Below, piece after piece: positions 25,996-39,100 of a stretch of DNA of 60,000 nt. The position numbers and the translations under genes were made by a program. Under the pieces are notes generated by a model. That model was not told the DNA's origin and did no database searches. It saw nothing but the letters and a program-made list of their open reading frames with translations. Numbering within the stretch: position 1 is the stretch's first letter; every line of letters begins with the position of its first letter. Origin of the DNA: Lineus longissimus (lineage: Eukaryota; Nemertea; Pilidiophora; Heteronemertea; Lineidae); contig NC_088316.1 in assembly GCF_910592395.1 (NCBI RefSeq), positions 13,952,001 through 14,012,000 on the forward strand, in the 5' to 3' direction.

Positions 25996-28900
25996 CTGTA
26001 ACGAGAAAATATAAGACACGTGAACAATGGGGAAAATAGCGGTGTTTCTTTTACTGCAAAATAGGACAATGTTCCAGGCATCTCGTTCGAGGCTCCCTGC
26101 CTTTTCTTATTTGCTTTCACTTCCAAGTTCATTACGAGGTATACAAAATTCCAACCAACAGTTTCGAATTGATTATTCAGGGTAAAACCAATTTTATGAT
26201 ATCAATATGTCAATATAATGAATGATGTCAATGATTAGCAAACAACTGAAATTACTGCCTGGTACCACAGTTCAACAACGTGACAATGACAAGTCAACTC
26301 GACAGGATTTGGCACCTAATGATGCCAAAATTTCCAAGACATGTCCAAAGTTTCCAAAGGAATGTTTTCAATTTTTCTCTCGACTTATCAAGCTCAGCCA
26401 TATGGGAATACGGTTTGTTCAAGAATTGGCAAGGAAAAGAATGACCCACACGAAACCCTGAATTAATCTATAATTTGTTTCCAAATGCAAGATCATGATT
26501 CATATGAAGACGAGGATTAGAATCGAGAATGTAGGGCTCAGAGACCCAGTGACAAAGCAGTTAGTTTGCAGAGCCAGGGGAATTATAACAGTAAATTTTC
26601 GCATGGTTTGAGAACCACAGAACAAATAAGGAATTTGTCAGATTCTCTACATGCAGCCTGCATTACTATTGCAGAATGAATCCTAGAAAAAATTAAAAGA
26701 GAGATTGATTGCAGAAGGTGAATGAACACAAGTGTAGTGCTCCCCGACTCCGAGGATGTGTGACTCATGGATGGAGAAGCAAACACCTGTATCAAGTCAG
26801 ACCCCATGAATCACCAGACGCATTTACACACCAGCTAAGCTCGAAATGTTACACTTGCCAAGTATGCACTGCCACCCAGCAGCATACATTTTTTGGACCA
26901 GAGTGCACATCTTTTCGACCAGGGTAGTCAGCAGAGCAGAATGAATCTTCAGGCACAAGATCATGACATGATTATCTGTAACCTATAACATTACCTCATG
27001 AATATACAAGTCACGAGCCTGGAGATAGATTTATGTGAACTTTGATAGAATGACCTGGATACTGCTTGTAATGCAATTTGTACACAACCATGGAGTCTTG
27101 TCACTCTTGAAATGGCGATGCCCCCAGTTGACTGGCATGACAGCAAAAGTTGAATCCGGGTTCAAGAGTAAGTAAATAACAGCACAAACAACAAGCCTGG
27201 CCTCAACTCACATGTATCAAGTACAGCAGAAGAATGCAAACAATTTCCTTTCTACTGCTTTGATTTCCGAAGAAAATAATGAGACCTAGATTTTGCTAAT
27301 TTACAAACAGGAAGATATTGATGAACCAGTGATTCTTTTCAATTATTCTGCTAACGAACAGTAGAAAAATCACACTTTTTGTATTGGGACACTTGCCGCT
27401 GCGTATGCAAGAAGCGTGGTCCGAGCCTTTCTCAAACTTGTCTAATGCTATCTTCAGAATGCATCAAAAGGCCCTTTGGAAAATGAAACTGCCACCCTTT
27501 GTTACAGATGAAACGCTTGACCAGTCAGAGCCCAAACAAACTTCATTAAGTCTGTCTAGATACTTTAAACCAGTGAGACTGAAAGATCACCTTCAGGAGC
27601 CATTTACCCCTTAAAACATCCCAAGGCCATGTTTACTAACACTATACAACTGTACAGATGATCACCAAGTAATCGCAAAAAAACTTTGACCTACCTCCAC
27701 ATAAGATCACAAACTATGATACAGCCTATTATTTCAAATTACATGTAGAGACCAAGAAGTTCAATCCAACTATCCAACACCGCTATATCTCTTGATCACA
27801 TGGGTTCCGATCAAATGTAAGGCAACTGCTAAAACTTTTTAGTCCAAAGGTTTATACCGAAGTTCACTTCAAAATGACAATAGCATTAGATAAGTGTTTT
27901 AAAACTGGGCTGTGTGTATAACCAGCTTGAAAAGAACAAAAACATATGTACACTTTGCTTAGCTACTTATTTTCAGACACGCCTTAGACTACTGGTTATT
28001 TCCTGTAGTTTACCTGTTGGTCAAGAAAGAACAATGGTCAATAAAAAAGCAAAAGACCAGACCAGGCGTAAAAGATTTATGTGCAACGGATTCTAATCAT
28101 GCGTTGAGTGGGGAAAACTGAGCTCTATTTTCGTAACAAGATTAAAAAAATATCATTTTAAAGACATTTTACTGACACTTAAGGTTTTGTGCTGATGGCA
28201 TGTTGCTGAATAGAAATGATGTCACTCAAAGTTGAGGGAAGGCAAGACTCTCAATAGTGCAGTAAGAGACAGGATTTGGGGTGGTGGTGGTGATTTGTAG
28301 AGAGCAAGTCCTTAGATTTTTTATTATAGGGTTGATAATCACCAAAAAAACAACCATCCACAGAGTTTTAAACTCTTTTAAATCCCAAACTTGGATCACA
28401 AGTGTTTCACAAGGCCTAATTTGAAATGTATAATGTCATGATGCAATTCTAGATTGCAAAGTTATGTGCCAACAACAACAATTGCACAACTGTGTAGTTT
28501 TTGATCTGATCACTGGAATGGGCGAGGGGGGAGAATAATTCAGAACATTACCTACCAAAAGGGCTAGTTTCGTTCAGCACCATTTGAATTCCACGAGAGA
28601 ATGATCCAATCTCTTGTATGGGTCAGAAAATATCCTATTCTAGTCAGATGATTTTTGAATGGGGTAGCAAAAATGTCAACAACTGACAACAATTATAAAG
28701 ACTAGCAGTAACAATTAATGATCTAAAAGTCAACACGTATCCGGATCCTGATTGTCACAGGTCTGATGATCAGCAAATCTAGGATGAGGTAGTGTTGTTC
28801 AACGTTGATGCACCTTTCACCAGGACAAAGGAAGACGAGAGCCTAACACTGATTGAATGAAGGCACTTTTTGAATGCAATGGGAAACCTGAGTAAAATAC

Positions 28901-29637
28901 AGAGGACCACGACAGCCTCTCACCACAACTATTCCCTGAAATGAGCTCACTGATTCAATATCTACATATAAATACTGGAGAGTATTCAGGGTGGTTCATG
29001 ATGACATCATTCTGATCTGGAAACGATTTCATGATGATTAGAGAACAGAAACTCAAACGAACATGACAACAAAGGATGACTTTCTAAATTTGGTACCTTG
29101 ATGACTGATTCAACTATTAGTCAGATGGAAAGTACACCAGAAACTACAGAAATCGCCAACAGAAAGTCTACCCGGACTTAAGAATGAATCACATAAAATT
29201 GGAACAATGCCACTTGGGGAGACTGCGCACTAAGAGTATACAATGTATACTGTACATAACTGTGTACAAAATGTACATGAGTTCTTGTGCGCTGGCTTCA
29301 CAAAACTTGCTCAACTTTTCCAGACAACCACGTTCGAGATCGCGGATAGACCCTACATGAAATTTACTTAACATCGGGATAGAATACCTCACAGTAAAAT
29401 GATAGGACTGGATAGAATAATAAACGAGTAACACCCCGAGTTGAGTCATTGTTAGAAATGTTTTGGTGGGAACAAAACAAAATCGGCCATATTTTGACAC
29501 AAAGGAGATCAGCCGTCCGCGCCTGTTCTGATCGGAATTACAACGACATGCAAAGTCGTGCAGTACATCTTTACCAACTCACACCTAGCTACTCAACCGA
29601 TCAAAATCACACTTTAATCCTGTTGTCTGATACTCAC
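25996..29637 (-). other. Probable brat 5' UTR intron
   Basis: This 3.6-kb stretch has no supported coding sequence. It is bounded on the gene side by the acceptor at 25996. If the promoter candidate at about 29640-29800 is right, it is bounded on the other side by the donor AAAA|GTGAGT (intron begins at 29637). A GGTGGTGGTGGTGA patch near 28280 is the only visible simple repeat. Confidence 0.35.
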
Positions 29638-29800
29638 TTTTAAATGTGTATTTAGATATCGAAAACGGAAGACATGTGCGCCTCAACAAACCGCCATGTT
29701 TGAGATAAGTTTATAGCGCCTCGCTTTGAAGTTGCATAATTGCTTTTTTCGGGCGCCGTCTACCGGGTGAATGAGTCATAGGGACCTGCTAATTGGTTCT
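29638..29800 (-). promoter_or_regulatory. Candidate brat promoter and first noncoding exon
   Basis: On the minus strand, reading toward brat, I see CCAAT (29796-29792), an AP-1-like TGACTCA (29778-29772), TATAAA (29715-29710), a YY1-like AACATGGCGG (about 29699-29690) and then a consensus donor GTGAGT starting at 29637. The spacings (CCAAT about 80 bp before TATA, YY1 site just downstream of the expected start) resemble a metazoan core promoter. The whole call rests on short motifs and no transcript evidence is available. Confidence 0.3.
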
Positions 29801-30604
29801 CTTTGTTAGCCCTGTCAGTGTCAGTTGAATATCATTGCAATAATCACCCCTGTATATGTAGCTTTCATATATTTGTTGGGGCAAAAACATGATTGAACTT
29901 TTAACCATTTTTCTAAGTTCATGAATGCATTCATAAGCCATGATTGAATAAATCACAATCACATTCAAATCAATGATTGATTTGTATCCCCAATCTTTTG
30001 TCTCCATTGAGAAAATGAAATCATGGTAATTGATTGAATGATTGATTACTCGTCGATAAGCACCTAACAACGCCTCTTCACAAGAAGATACAAGTTATGT
30101 TTTCAAAATTGGGTGAAGTTTGTCAGGCGTCACCAATGGGACACGCCCATCACGCATGTGGTATTTTTTCGCGCCATTAGTCGCATTTCCAACTTTCGCG
30201 TGACTTTCGTTTGCGCATTTGCGTTGCAGTTTTTAAGACAAAGCAGTTTTTGTCGCCATCGGCATAAAAAAACTATGCCGGTTTTCTTTTTGGGCATTAC
30301 CATGACGTATGTTAATGCCCAACATACGTCTCTATGGCCATCAGACAGTCATACGGACTGATGTTGAAGTATAGAAGTCCGTGTCACATCTGCTAGAAAA
30401 CGCGACCTTACTGTAAACTCGGCTGGGGTCCGTCCCGGCGTCCTTTATGAGCCCCGATGAAATGACTTCCTTTACGAAATTCATCCGGTTTCAACGGGTC
30501 GCGTCGGTGGTTGTAATTTCATTCGGAAATACTGCAACTCAAAAGGACTAAATGGAGCGTGTTGTCATCTTTTGAGCATAGCTATGTTACCTGTTGTCTC
30601 TTCT
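29801..30604. other. CpG-richer intergenic stretch between brat and PCF11
   Basis: No coding sequence is supported. From about 30115 to 30550 the density of CG dinucleotides is clearly higher than in the flanks (for example TTTTTCGCGCCATTAG near 30165 and GGGTCGCGTCGG near 30500). This may mark regulatory or promoter DNA that escapes methylation. Which gene it would serve is unclear, though brat is the nearer transcription start. Confidence 0.3.
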
Positions 30605-31110
30605 ATTAGTGAAAGTCACTGCCATTGAAAGTTTCTATCATAGTGTCTCTGCCATGATGACAGTCACCAACAATGTGAAAGTAGTTTTTACCAATGTGTT
30701 TCGTCTGTTGGTGACAGTCACTACCAATGAAGCAGTTTCTATCTTAGTGTCTTTCTCATTGGTGATAGTCTCTACCAATGTGACAGTTCTATCATTATGT
30801 CTCTCTCATTAGTAACAGCAAGTATGGATCCTCAATCTATACTTGGAAACACTCAATACCGATGTGACAGTTTCTACCAGTCCTTTCCATTGGTGACACC
30901 CACTACCAATGTGACCATTTCTGTCAAAGTCTTTAAGTTGGCAAAAGACACTGCCAATATGTATTAGTTCAAGTTTCTAGAATTGGCTCTTCAAAAGTCA
31001 CAACCAACATGCAGGTTCTATCACCGACCCTTCCTTAGAGACAGTCACTACCAATAGAACAACGTGCATTTTCTATCACCATCTCTCCCTTGGTTACAAT
31101 AACTATCGGT
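30605..31110 (+). repeat. Degenerate ~50-bp minisatellite
   Basis: The word GTGACAGTCACTACCAATG recurs with variants at about 30610, 30657, 30711, 30761, 30893, 30943, 31000 and 31048. Between occurrences lies a TTTCTATCATAGTGTCTCTCCCATTG-type filler, so the period is about 50 bp. Roughly nine to ten copies have drifted strongly. A 72-codon open frame across it is a by-product. Confidence 0.7.
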
Positions 31111-31123
31111 AGATTGTAAAATA

Positions 31124-31276
31124 CAGTAGAACCTCTCCATTAGGGACACCTTCGTGACTGACAAGTGCTAATAGAGAGGTGTCCTGATTAGAAGTCAAAT
31201 TCCAGGGAAACGACCAATTTTGGGACCAAAACTAGTGTCCTTTATAGAGGTGTCCACTAAGGGAGGTTACACTCTG
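31124..31276. mobile_element. 153-bp TA-flanked MITE-like element
   Basis: The element begins CAGTAGAACCTCTCCATTAG and ends TTAGTGGACACC in inverted form, closing with TTACACTCTG. Terminal inverted repeats of about 27 bp are imperfect but clear, and a TA lies directly outside each end (31122-31123 and 31277-31278). A further AGAGGTGTCC copy lies inside. It has no coding capacity. The TA flanks and CAG ends again point to a Tc1/mariner-type non-autonomous element. The superfamily is inferred. Confidence 0.5.
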
Positions 31277-31514
31277 TAACTGTCAATTATCCGTCTTTAT
31301 CATCAGGTGTCAGTAGTTTTCCTAATAGCACAAACTGCACAAACAAGTGCCACTGCACATCAGAGTCATTCACATGCTCCTCCTCTTGCATGTAAATATA
31401 TGGCAAAAAATGGAATCTGACTTCTCAAGTCAGAAGGCCAATGTGCAACAGAACTGAGGCAAGCCCTACCGTCAAAGAAAGGACTTAAAGGGGAAATAAC
31501 TAAAACCACGAGAC

Positions 31515-32659
31515 GAATTCATCATATAAAATAATCATTTATTCTCCAGATTTCAGAGGGATATATTTAGAATATAGAACCCTAAATCTACTTTTGTACA
31601 AGCCATCATTTTGAAATAATCTACCTGTACAGCACAGACTTATATACAGATAACATTAAAGGAACTATTTACATGTACAAATAACAGAACATATTCCACC
31701 CTTCACCCAGGTTGCCTTAACATTCATCTACAATTACTAAATGTAAGAAGTATGAATCACGGTACCGTACCGAATTTCCAGTGAAAAACAGAACAACCTT
31801 AAATAGAATCTCAACAGCTTCTACAGCCACCCCAACTACCCAATATACAATAAAATTTAATCTTACGATTCTGCTACCAAACCTCAAAATTCCCATAAAA
31901 TAAATGCAACTAAATATTTCTGACACACCGCTTGAAGTTGGTAAAGTCTTTAACTAAAAACAAATCCAGAACTTTATTATCACAACTTCCCAACTTACTC
32001 ACATACTTTTGATCTAACTTTTTTTTATTGAATGAACAATATAGTGCACCATAGATATCTCCCAGAATGTGTCCTGAAGTTACCAGAACTGGAATATATG
32101 AATCACATTGAAAAGCTTCCATACAATCTATATCTGAGGGAAGGTGATACAGTTCTAGCATTCATGTGCATCAATGTGTCCTGCAAGTGGCTTTTTACAC
32201 TACAATTGCACCAGGACTATAATAGCACAACTTCACCTTATCTTAAGGAATCATACCTTTTTTCACAATTAATATTCATAACCATGACTTGTGACTAAAA
32301 TGTCATCTATCACAGAGCGAAATGTTAGCTTACAGAACAAGGCCATCCTAACTAAAGTGACTGTCTGTCTTTCATAACGAGGCCATCCTGAAATGATTGT
32401 TTGCCTTCTATAACCCCACACTAGGTTATGAGAAAGAGCTGGTAAGAAAACAATCAGCTGCAATTTTGAAACGGAAAACAGCTGACAAGCAACATGCAAT
32501 GCAATCACAATTAATCAATACAGGAAGATTTTTAGTCCATATCAAAATACATCCAAAGAGAGAGGGTATCTCACCACGCTTGCAAAAAGAAAACATTACG
32601 GTAATTTCAGTGTAGGATGGATGGCTTTGTAAAATGTCACTTTGAGTTCAAAAAAGTCT
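31515..32659 (-). other. PCF11 3' UTR (inferred extent)
   Basis: This stretch runs from the TGA at 32662-32660 to the cleavage point expected 15-25 nt past an AATAAA at 31543-31538. It carries no conserved frame. An alternative AATAAA occurs in the T-rich patch near 32025, so a shorter form is possible. The extent is inferred from motifs only. Confidence 0.4.
31538..31543 (-). terminator. Candidate PCF11 poly(A) signal
   Basis: AATAAA on the minus strand, 1.12 kb after the PCF11 stop. It is followed by a GGTTTTAGTTATTTCCCC-type T-rich stretch that could serve as the downstream element. Confidence 0.4.
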
Positions 32660-33151
32660 TCAGTCGGTAATTTCACCATCCTCAAGCGTGTCAACATGGA
32701 AAACAATCGGTTCTTGATAGAAAGGTCTCACTGCTATTGGCACATTCTGGCTCCCAAGAACTTCAATAGCATTACCAAAGAACTGCTCTACAGGTTTTGA
32801 CTTGGGCACAACTGGCACACTTTGCTCAGTCGTAATGTTCGTGGCTTGCTCCGTTGTTTTATTAGCATCATCCGATCCTGTAATGGCCATATCTAGAGAC
32901 GGACTCTCTGGCATTTCCATAGGTTCGTCTTTGACAGGCGTGCCGGGGGAAGCTTCCATTGCTTCCATCTCGTCTGCTGATGGCGGCTCCTCCTTAACTT
33001 CCTCGAGTTTTACAGTGTCGTCGTCAACATTGGTTTTGGGCACAGACACCTCCTCAGTAGCATCAGTCTTAGTTTGCTCTTCAGACGTCTCGGGTTCTGT
33101 TTTGATTTTAACATCTTCGGTGGGAGGTATGTCTTCAATTTCCTTCTTGAC
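32660..33151 (-). CDS. PCF11: PCF11 exon 16 (C-terminal tail and stop)
   Basis: Encodes residues 2377-2539, then TGA. The acceptor is CTTACAAACAG and the exon starts in phase 0 with GTC AAG AAG. The first half is rich in psi-K-x-E sumoylation-type sites (K2378, K2393, K2424, K2429, K2450) and Glu/Pro. The second half ends with a hydrophobic stretch and the acidic terminus EDGEITD. The human PCF11 C-terminus likewise carries several VKxE/IKxE motifs, so the composition seems conserved although the sequence is not. Confidence 0.88.
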   Translation of the reverse strand, partial: VKKEIEDIPPTEDVKIKTEPETSEEQTKTDATEEVSVPKTNVDDDTVKLEEVKEEPPSADEMEAMEASPGTPVKDEPMEMPESPSLDMAITGSDDANKTTEQATNITTEQSVPVVPKSKPVEQFFGNAIEVLGSQNVPIAVRPFYQEPIVFHVDTLEDGEITD

Positions 33152-36100
33152 CTGTTTGTAAGAGAAGAACATGTATAGTCGTGATAATGTGATTGAAATA
33201 AAGAAGGCAGGAATTGCTATGGGCACTGTATTGACAAAACACCTTGTGTTTATTTGTTGATGATTGACAAAAATATTCACAGAAGATATTATGGTTCTTT
33301 TTATACATGGTGGTTGTGGCCAACAATTAAAGCGTGGTGCTCGAAAAGCAAACGTGACAAAATGTCCTTGTGACCTTGAACAAAGCTTCTATTGAACAAT
33401 GCTAGTGACAGCTCAAGTTTGGCGAGTAGCTCTGTGATAGATGACATTTTAGCCACTTGGATCATGGGCGGAAAAGCAAAATTTAACGGACGGATGGACA
33501 GATACCCCACAATACAACAAAATATTTCCCGCAACTGGGCATTTAGAAATCTACCTCAAAACCTTGAAAAATTGTTGGTATCACTTGGAGAAATTTAAAA
33601 TTTCTGATGGCTGTCATAATTACTCACTGTCCTCCTGTTTAAGTCACAATAGAAGAAATAAAAAATATCAATATAGAAAGCACTGAGTGACCAGATGCTA
33701 AATCGAGGGAAACCCAAAGCTGTTCGTTTTATAATTCCTCAATTTTTTTACTAAAGTAGGAGTAGCAGACAATCCTGCGGCTCAGACAATAAAGGATAGT
33801 TACAGAGTTCTGCATGGCAGTTGTACGATGCATCCGAAAATGTCCTCAAACATGATGCGGATGTAGGGCTCCCAGTAACTACACCATAATGAGCATGGCA
33901 GGTTTTCTTGCTGCTCCTCCTTTATTAAGTTTTTACACAGGAATATGGTTTTACCTCAGAAGGAGTCTCCTCTTTAATTGCAATTGGTTGTGACGGAGTT
34001 TCCTTTTCAGTTTCGAGAGACTGGCTGGCAGCTGCAGAGAACGATGTTGAAAAAGGGTCTTGGCCATCTTCCATTGGAGTCGCAGTCGATGTGAGCAAAG
34101 TCTGTAAATAAAAGAAAATCATTACCATTCAGGTTAGGTCACAATGGAAAATGTCGGTCGTGAACCAAATAAAGAGTAATGCTTCTTGCCCCTGAAAATC
34201 ACAAGCTCAAGGAATTGGGCAGCAGAATTGATGACCGTTTGCCCCTTAGCAGAGACTAATATCACCACATCCCCAATTCATCTTGGCAACTACTGGTACA
34301 GAAATGTTGCTTACTAGGCACAAAACAAACACAAACTGTTTCTCCACTTACCAGCTTGGCGTCTTCATAACAAACAGGGTGGTAGGTCTTTCCCTCGACC
34401 CTGATAGCGTCCTTCAGGTGCCATTCTTCACTTTCCTCGTCCCAGAATTGCTCAAATGGATCTGCACATATCTCACACACCTAGAATGAGCATACGATAA
34501 GAATATAGAACCTGGGTCCTACTACAGAATGACAAAGGTTTTGACAAATGTGGGAAGTGAAACGGACCACGCAGGTTCAGATGTGGGAAATGAAACTGAC
34601 CACCCCCTGACCATATGAGGTACATGTATCTTTTCCAACCCAAAAATTACACTAGAGTAGCAGAACGTGTCAGCTTTCGATAACAACATAATTTGGTGAA
34701 CAGATCTTCAATGATTTCAGAGACAAAACCAGGAAAATAACACTTTCAGCCTACTTTTAACTGTTAAGCTGACAGGCTGTGATACCCTATCAGATTTGAA
34801 GAATAACTTACATCATCATTTTCACTATCTCCCGATGCAGCAGGACAGCTGGTTATCTGCTCGGGCTGTGAAGAGGACGCCATTGACTGGAATACTGAAC
34901 CACCCGCCTCTTGGATTGCTTGGTGGGTTCGGGCAAAGAAGTTCTTGCGAGCTGTGGAGAGAAGGGTTGTAAGTTGAATAACATAAGATGACTATGTTGG
35001 GTATGCTGGTACCCTTTAGGCTGCTTATCAATAGACCGTTTGCTGAGTCATTTTCCCTGTTCTGTGTTCGCCTGAGGTCACTGCACTTTGATATAAAAAG
35101 TATTTTTGAAATCGATAGCTTACCTCTCTCCTCAATATCCTGTATCTCCTCAAAGTCAATCCAATCCTGACTATCGAAGTACCACTTCCTAAACTTGGCT
35201 ATTTTCATCTCGTCTTTCTCCTTCTTGTTCAGCCGGAAGTGCCAGTCGAGATGCTCCTGGTACTTGTCCTTCTCTTCCATGATGAAGCGCACACCACACG
35301 AGTTACACTGGAGACCCAGGTACAGACGATGCACAACCCCTTTATGGTGCCTGGAAGAAAGCGTTGAATTAATTTTGCATTAGATATCACCCTGAAGTAC
35401 CAGTTGATTATCCTTCTACTCCATGATAAAACACACCCCTAATGCATTGAATAGCATCCTTGGGATCACTTTGAAATAAGGGATATGCACATCTAGGTTA
35501 ATGGAAAGCTGCTTATGCAGGCAGGTGATGGCAGGAATCAGTTTCAATCCACACCCCTTTCAGTGGAGTTTTTGTTGCAAAATCAGGTGCGAATGTTGAT
35601 AACATGTCTTCTGACATTGAAGCCTCAATGAGCCACATGTCCACTTTACTCACTTTTTTAGCTTAGGAATTTGTAGGTCCATAAGATCATCAATTTTCTC
35701 GACTCGAGTCAGGGATTCCGACTCGCCAATTTCAACAGGAATCTGGAAATGAGTTGTAAAGTTGATTTAAAATCTAATACTCTTTGGAAGTTTGCCGATT
35801 AGTATATTATGTTGTATTAGGCATTATAACAAGCCCTTCATCAAAATCCTTAATGCCAGCTAAGAACCAGCTATCCTCAAATGACATAACATAGAGACAA
35901 TCCATTGAACAAAAACTGGCAGAAATGGCAAAAAAGGTGGAAGAAATGTCCCAGGAAGAGGCAAAGAAGACCATACCAGATGGCACTGCTCTGACAGGCT
36001 GTTTTCTTCAACATGAGTAAGAGGGTGAAGTAAGAAGTTAAAGCCCTCGATCTAGTACTCCTTATCACCACAAGAAAAAGGCCACAAAAAGACCACTTAC

Positions 36101-39100
36101 AATTCTGCCCTCCTTGTCGTACAAATCCTTTCCTGCCCTTTCTTCCCTCTCCTTCTTCTTCTTCTCCTCATCCTGGATGATCATACCGGTCTTCACCAGT
36201 TTGCTGAACAGATCCTTGATGTCCATGACTGGTGCAGCAGCAGGCTGGGGCGCGGCAGGCACTTGTGGGACGAGGCCAGGGAACTGTTGCATTCCCATCA
36301 TCGGCTGCATCTGGTCACCAACTGAAACAAAACAGTAAAATGAATTATCAGGAAATGGCACTAAACTTGTGACCTATGTCCCAGGGTGTTCACTTAGGGC
36401 CACAATTTTTTGGAAAGGGTCAAAACCAATAAGGGACTTTATTGTTGCTGGAATTCATTAAAGAGAGGTTTCAACAGGACAGCTGAACTCAGCCAAGTGG
36501 TGGGCTGCAATTTTTCAACTTACCCATGGCAATTCCAGGGAAGGCACCAGGTCCAGCACCACCGGGCAAATTCAGCATTGGGTTGCCCATGAATTGCCCC
36601 TGTTGCGGGTTATACACATTGGCAAGGACATTCTGTAGGGCGTTTACACTTGGCATGGCTGAAACAGGAAAGATGATGTATGTAGTTTGGTCACAGTCGA
36701 AGTCAAGTTTGATATTGTCTTTGCAAATAAGTACTTTCTGAAAAACTTCAAAAGCCTCCTCCTGCGTCAGACCACAGGTACCATACTCAGTTTTCAGTAC
36801 CATACTCAGTATTATCAGTCAAACTTTTACTAATGCTGGCGAGAGGAATATAAACTGCATGATGTACTCACTTAGCTGCTGGGTTGATGCAGGCATGAAT
36901 CCCGGTATCGCCGTCGGCTGGCCCATCATGGCATTCTGCATCATCATTTGGTTCTGCATCATGGAGAATCCCGCCTGGCTGACTGGCACCTGTCCCAAGG
37001 GCAGCATCTGACCGGGAATCATTTGTCCTGGCTGAGACGGCATTGCTCCGGATATGGACATTGGCATCATGGGTTGTTGTCCTGGCATGATTGGGTGTTG
37101 AGCAGGCATCATGGGTTGCTCACCTGGGATAACTGGTTGCTGACCAGGTATCATGGATTGTAAGCCTGGCATCGATGCAGGCTGCACCATCTGTTCTGGT
37201 TGCTGCATCATCGCAGCTGTCAAAACACCTTTTAGATCCTGATCTGTATCTGAAACAGACTCAGGGCTGACGCTGATTGGCGGGTGGTCTGCCATCAAAT
37301 CAGGCAGGAACATCAATCGTCCAGTCTTTTCATCAACAGGTATCGACCCCAATATTTTCACCTCGGGCGGCGGACCAATCAATGAAACTGTATGAATGCG
37401 ATTAGATATGGTAATATCTCTTGGCTCTCCGGTGAACTGTATCTCGTGTGTCAGGTCATCTATCATGAGCTCATGTCCAGGACCTAAAAATCCGACAATA
37501 TGCGGACGTTTCCCGATTCGAATTGTTTTTCGCTCATGCATCCCGATCATGTACGACTGGTCATCAATTATCAGTTCTCTTGGTGGACCGTCGAAACACA
37601 TTCCATGTGGTCTGCCTCTCATCATGATGACTGGTACAGGGTAGTTCAACTTGAGCTGGCACTGCTGTCCATCTATCACAATTTCCTTTGGTGGGGGATC
37701 GAAGCGAAGCTCATGCTTTGTCAAGGCTATTTTAATACTCTTCGGTTTCTGACCCAATTGACCTACACTGATACCGTCAATAAAAAGCACATTCTCAAAA
37801 CTGTTTGCACGAATCTCACGAATCGCTCCTTTGATTGGAATTTTTTGTGGTGGCGCATCAAGTCGGATATCATACTGCACACGATCAATCCACAGCCTCC
37901 TCATTGGTCCGTGGAAATACAGTTTGAATCTGTACCCTTTGAGTCTGCAATCAGCTGGAGGATCACCGATGCGGTAAAATGGTTTGTCGTCAATCAATAC
38001 TTCACGCATCTGTTTGCTGACCTGGACGTAATGCCTCTTTTTGTTAATAAAGATCGGTCGTGGTGGCGCGCCAATCTTTACTCCAATTTGCCGCTGATCA
38101 ATAACAACTTCTTGATTTGTGTCAAGGAGGGTGACTTGCCGTTGCAACATTTTCAGATTAATATGTGGTGGGAGATGATTGAGGCCATCTTTGCGCATAT
38201 GAGAACCCATGAATCGATCAGGTCTTCTATCACCACCACCTGGGCGGTCCTTTCTTTGGTCCTGTCGCCTGTCATTGCCCATCGGACGGTCTTTTCGCCA
38301 ATCGTTATCCACAGGACGCTCATTTCTTGGACCCCCTCTCCAGTCAGCATCCATAGGAACATCATTTCTATCTTGTCTTGGGCCATCATGTGGACGAAAC
38401 TGACGATCCGCCCTATCGTTTCGAGGTCGGTCATTATGATGAATAAATCTTTCATCAAAGTCTTGCTTGGGCATATCAATGTCGATATCGCGAAGTCCTG
38501 GAGGAGGCTTGATTTTCAGATCCATCAGGCTGACTGGCATAGGTAAGGGAAAGTCTGGTCGTCCATCCGGTCCACGCTGCACGCGCGATCCATCGGGGAA
38601 GAGCGGCCAACCATCACGGCCCAGTTCATATGGATTACCGTCTGGAGCCAAAGGCATAGTCTTCATCCAATCACCCTTTCGCATATCGTGGTCACCAGTC
38701 GACTCATCCCGATGCTCCCCCTGGTTGCCTCGTTTACTACCCTGCTGCTCATCTCGTTCATCTGCAAATAAAACAAATCAAATTCTGAAACTCTAACTCT
38801 ACTGTTCGGGAATGGCATTTAAATGCAATTTTCTAAACTATAATCGGAAAACCAGATAGATTGATGGAATTAGCAAATACCGGTGGTCTGTGTCTCACAA
38901 AATCTATAAAATTATTGTTATTTTTCAGAGATAGATGAATTGGTTTTGAAAATCATGAAATTTCAGCCCTGAAAGAGGACAATGAACTTGTCTTACTTCT
39001 CCAGTTGTCTTGTCCAGTCTTGAGAACTCCTCTTGCACCATCTCCCGTTTTAAGAATGCCTCTTGGACCAGCTCCTGTTTTAAGAATGCCTCTAGGAGCA

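Noticed and set aside
30594-30812. 72-codon Val/Thr/Ser-rich frame
   Set aside because: Translation of the 50-bp minisatellite, with no conserved protein feature.
37500-38546. 348-codon plus-strand open frame opposite PCF11 exon 8
   Set aside because: Antisense shadow of the repeat domain. Exon 8 is tied to PCF11 by splice sites and phase closure.
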